Source: Chitinophaga hostae
Lineage (GTDB): Bacteria; Bacteroidota; Bacteroidia; Chitinophagales; Chitinophagaceae
Reading direction: 5' to 3'
Length of the DNA: 64,000 nucleotides
Assembly: GCF_018224885.1 (NCBI RefSeq)
Contig: NZ_JAGTXB010000026.1
Span: 62,001 to 126,000 of the forward strand
The position numbers were made by a program, and so were the translations under genes. Below, piece by piece: positions 61,749-64,000 of the stretch. Below the pieces are notes generated by a model that worked only from the letters and a program-made list of their open reading frames with translations, did no database searches and was not told where the DNA came from. How positions within the stretch are numbered: position 1 is the stretch's first letter; the number at the start of each line of letters is the position of its first letter.

Positions 61749-63935
61749 TCATAGTTCAATGAAATCTTCTTTAACGTCATTTAAGACTGCTCCAAGAAAT
61801 TTATCTCCCAATGATTCCAGGAATTCTGATGATTCCCGGTCAATTTGTTTCATTTTCAGATGAGAAGAGAAAATGGCAATTACGCCTTCAGCATATGCAG
61901 ATAACTCGCGGCTGTCTGTAAAATCATTCAGCGGGGCGCCTTCCATTAAAATATAGTCATAATGCTTTTTCAGTTCGCCCAGATAATTCAGCAGGTGATT
62001 AGGCGGCAGTATTTCTGACGGGGTATAATCTCCGCCTTTACATCCAACTACTTCTATGCCGGGTGTTGCATAGGTAGTTACTATTTCTTTTACCTTTTCG
62101 ATGCTGAACTCAGCTGGTGGTACGGAGAAGTATTCCAGGGTGGGCTTGGCTTCCATCTGTACACTTACATCATTGTTACAGAAATTGGTATCAATCACCA
62201 GCACTTTTTTATTGCTCAGGCTCAGGCTATGTGCTACCGCCTGCAAGAGCGTAGTTTTACCCTGCTGTGGTTCTGTACTGGTGAAAAGGAATATTTTTCT
62301 GCCGCTGCTTTCCAGTTCATATCTCAGCTTGCGCAGCAGCTCACGGAAAATATTCTGCCGTTTGAGCCATTGGCTTTCGTCTGATTTTTTCTGCAGTATT
62401 TGCAGCAGGTTATACTTCTGAAGATTAGTATGATTAATGGTAGCAATGAGCTTAAGATTAGAAGAACGATTGAAGATAGAAGGGGACTTCACGGAATTAT
62501 CCATGAATTCTGAAAATAGTATGCCGATACAGCAGATCATGAATACTGCAAAGCCGGACATGCCCATAATGATCAGTCGCTTGGATGACTCCGGCGTGAA
62601 AGCAGGTTGACCTTTAAGTGTCTGACGGAAATTATCCTGTGGCACTGTTCTGTTGTCGAGTGCTGCACCTAATTTTTCCTTTAACTTGTTGTATTCGTCC
62701 TGTGCCAGTGTTACTTCCTGTTGTAATGAGCTCACGGTAGCTTCCTTATTGGCATATGATCCTACAGACGCCCGGAGATTACGTATTTTGCCTTCCAGGG
62801 TGCTGATATTGAGTTTGGAGGCTCTTACTTCTGCTTCCAGTGCGCCTTTACGCTGAATAAGTTCTTCTTTCGTACTTACTTTACCGTTAGGGATAGACGC
62901 ATCCATCATCGCCTTTTGTAATTTGCCGCGCTGGGTTTTGATTCTATCGGCCAGGGCATTATCGTTGGAGCCTGTGCGTACATACTCGTCATTCAGATCA
63001 TTGATCTGTTTTCTTAAGTTAATAATGTCAGTGTTGGAATTGGTGTACGCCGGCTTTCCGCTGTTCATCTGCGCGAGCTGCATGTTCACGTTATCGAGAG
63101 ACGCCTGCAGGTTGTTGCCGTTTGCTCTTTCATCGGAGACAGATTTTTCAAATTGTTTGATCAGATCCCATTCGTTACCACTGGCTGTTTCCACATTTAG
63201 TACGCCCTGTGCAGTTTTATATCCGCGCAGCGCTTCCACTTTCTGATCCAGTTCTGCTTTTTTCTGGTTTACCAGCGACTCAAAAGTTTCTACGTTTTCT
63301 ACTGATCGTTCGGAACGGGAGCTGCGGTAAAAACGAATGAATTCTTTATAAAGGGTATTTACGGTGTAAGCCGACAAATCAGGATTTTCAGAATAACAAT
63401 TGATATTGATATAGTCCGTTCTTGATAAACGGCCAGTGAACACCATCTTGCGGATAGATTCAAAATCGTAGCGATACAGCTTCATAAATTCCAGTACCTT
63501 TCTTTCTTCCGGAATAGAGGAGGAAAGGATCTGCAGGGAATCAATTTTCTGGCGGCAAATCCGCACGATCTCCTGTTTATTGGCACTCTTATATGCTGGT
63601 TTGTTCAGTTCTTTTTCTGTGAGGTTTCTGAAGGGCTTATCGCTGGAGAGATCATGTACCAGCAGGTCGCAGGCCAACAGACCTATTACCAGCGGAGAGT
63701 TCATGGTTTCGATGACGTTGTCAAATTTTACGTCAGCTTCAAACAGGTTCAGGTTTTCATCACGCAGTTTAATCTGTTCGTTCGTGGTAAACCCTGTTGC
63801 AATTTGCGCGGTGGACGCATACAATTTAGGTTTTCCTATTGTAAAGGCGAATGCCGCTGCTACCGCAGCGAATGTGCTTAAAAGTATCCACCATTTCTTT
63901 TTAAGCAATGCCTTTATAAAATACACGATGTCCAT
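61749..63935 (-). CDS. Wzc-like polysaccharide co-polymerase with degenerate BY-kinase domain
   Basis: A 728-residue protein. The Wzz domain (1-100) begins with TM1 (about 11-33), a long coiled-coil stretch follows (about 215-430), TM2 is at about 457-480, and the cytosolic domain covers about 540-728. The latter has a Walker A (STEPQQGKTTLLQAVAHSL) and A' (VLVIDTNF), but the Walker B site reads YILMEGAPLND where Asp is usual, and the C-terminus (VKEDFIEL) lacks a Tyr cluster. It should control polymer chain length and export; tyrosine autokinase activity is doubtful. It is the first gene of the operon in this window. Confidence 0.88.
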   Translation of the reverse strand: MDIVYFIKALLKKKWWILLSTFAAVAAAFAFTIGKPKLYASTAQIATGFTTNEQIKLRDENLNLFEADVKFDNVIETMNSPLVIGLLACDLLVHDLSSDKPFRNLTEKELNKPAYKSANKQEIVRICRQKIDSLQILSSSIPEERKVLEFMKLYRYDFESIRKMVFTGRLSRTDYININCYSENPDLSAYTVNTLYKEFIRFYRSSRSERSVENVETFESLVNQKKAELDQKVEALRGYKTAQGVLNVETASGNEWDLIKQFEKSVSDERANGNNLQASLDNVNMQLAQMNSGKPAYTNSNTDIINLRKQINDLNDEYVRTGSNDNALADRIKTQRGKLQKAMMDASIPNGKVSTKEELIQRKGALEAEVRASKLNISTLEGKIRNLRASVGSYANKEATVSSLQQEVTLAQDEYNKLKEKLGAALDNRTVPQDNFRQTLKGQPAFTPESSKRLIIMGMSGFAVFMICCIGILFSEFMDNSVKSPSIFNRSSNLKLIATINHTNLQKYNLLQILQKKSDESQWLKRQNIFRELLRKLRYELESSGRKIFLFTSTEPQQGKTTLLQAVAHSLSLSNKKVLVIDTNFCNNDVSVQMEAKPTLEYFSVPPAEFSIEKVKEIVTTYATPGIEVVGCKGGDYTPSEILPPNHLLNYLGELKKHYDYILMEGAPLNDFTDSRELSAYAEGVIAIFSSHLKMKQIDRESSEFLESLGDKFLGAVLNDVKEDFIEL

Positions 63936-64000
63936 ATAGAAATTTTCCTTTAACTACGATTTTTAATGTGATATACAGGGTGGAAGTACGCATTATTGCA
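63936..64000 (-). other. Window end upstream of the Wzc-like gene
   Basis: One minus-strand frame stays open from the window end (reading AIMRTSTLYITLKIVVKG) and passes over the Wzc-like start to stop a few codons inside it. It might be the C-terminal tail of an upstream gene, but it is too short to call. Confidence 0.2.

Overview
The window reads as chromosomal DNA of a Bacteroidota bacterium, most likely a Chitinophaga-like member of the Chitinophagales. The signs are a SusC/SusD pair, DUF4270 and DUF2027-Smr proteins, a free-standing GT5 'glycogen synthase' half beside panC, start regions without clear Shine-Dalgarno sites, and several matches to the Bacteroidota promoter pattern TTTG-N19-21-TAnnTTTG. 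No tRNA, rRNA, CRISPR array, transposase or phage gene was recognised. The only RNA gene found is RNase P RNA.

Layout. 1-9.9 kb: an HxlR regulator facing a DsbA/FrnE-type protein, a KirBac potassium channel, a sodium:solute symporter, an MFS exporter with a Crp/Fnr regulator, a MarR-GNAT fusion, a DinB protein, an orphan acyl-CoA carboxylase beta subunit and RNase H. 10-17 kb: an AspT/YidE-type transporter, then a SusC/SusD pair behind a long leader that encodes an 18-residue peptide with three consecutive cysteines. 17-28 kb: housekeeping genes (ICMT-like methyltransferase, thioredoxin, smpB, accD, fbaA, a cystathionine beta-synthase-like enzyme, bioD, 5-formyl-THF cyclo-ligase, lpxK). 28-37 kb: RNase R with a very long histone-H1-like tail, a polyprenyl synthase, an amino-acid permease, a DoxX protein, a Smr protein, rnpB and a DUF4870 protein. 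37-44 kb: a subtilase, a catalytically dead histidine-phosphatase-like protein, and a three-gene set that looks like lysine/2-aminoadipate catabolism (saccharopine dehydrogenase-like, DUF1338, ALDH7-like). 44-55 kb: panB, ppx, ppk, a flippase-like protein, panD, panC, the GT5 half, DUF4270 and metK. 55-64 kb: a beta-helix lipoprotein, then a minus-strand exopolysaccharide operon (Wzc-like chain-length protein, acyltransferase, 37-residue membrane peptide, O-antigen-ligase-like protein, half-size TolC-like protein) followed by two secreted or anchored alpha/beta hydrolases.

The most unusual feature is a set of long intergenic inverted repeats, about one per 5 kb. I group them into three families: A (G+C-rich ends with a nested CGCCTTCGGCG hairpin, arms up to a perfect 73 bp), B (iterated AAAGC(T) words, often around AAAGCTATTGTGC) and C (iterated GAATTACG/GAATTAGG). 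They sit at gene ends, and several supply the stop codon or last codons of the flanking genes. Two copies of family A differ by paired changes in both arms.

Regulation visible in the sequence: a Bacteroidota promoter and Cys-rich leader peptide before susC, a double MarR-type operator over the promoter of the MarR-GNAT gene, an FNR-like box before the MFS/Crp operon, and an inverted-repeat operator between the HxlR and DsbA genes. All functional assignments come from reading motifs and recalling family features. No database search was run.
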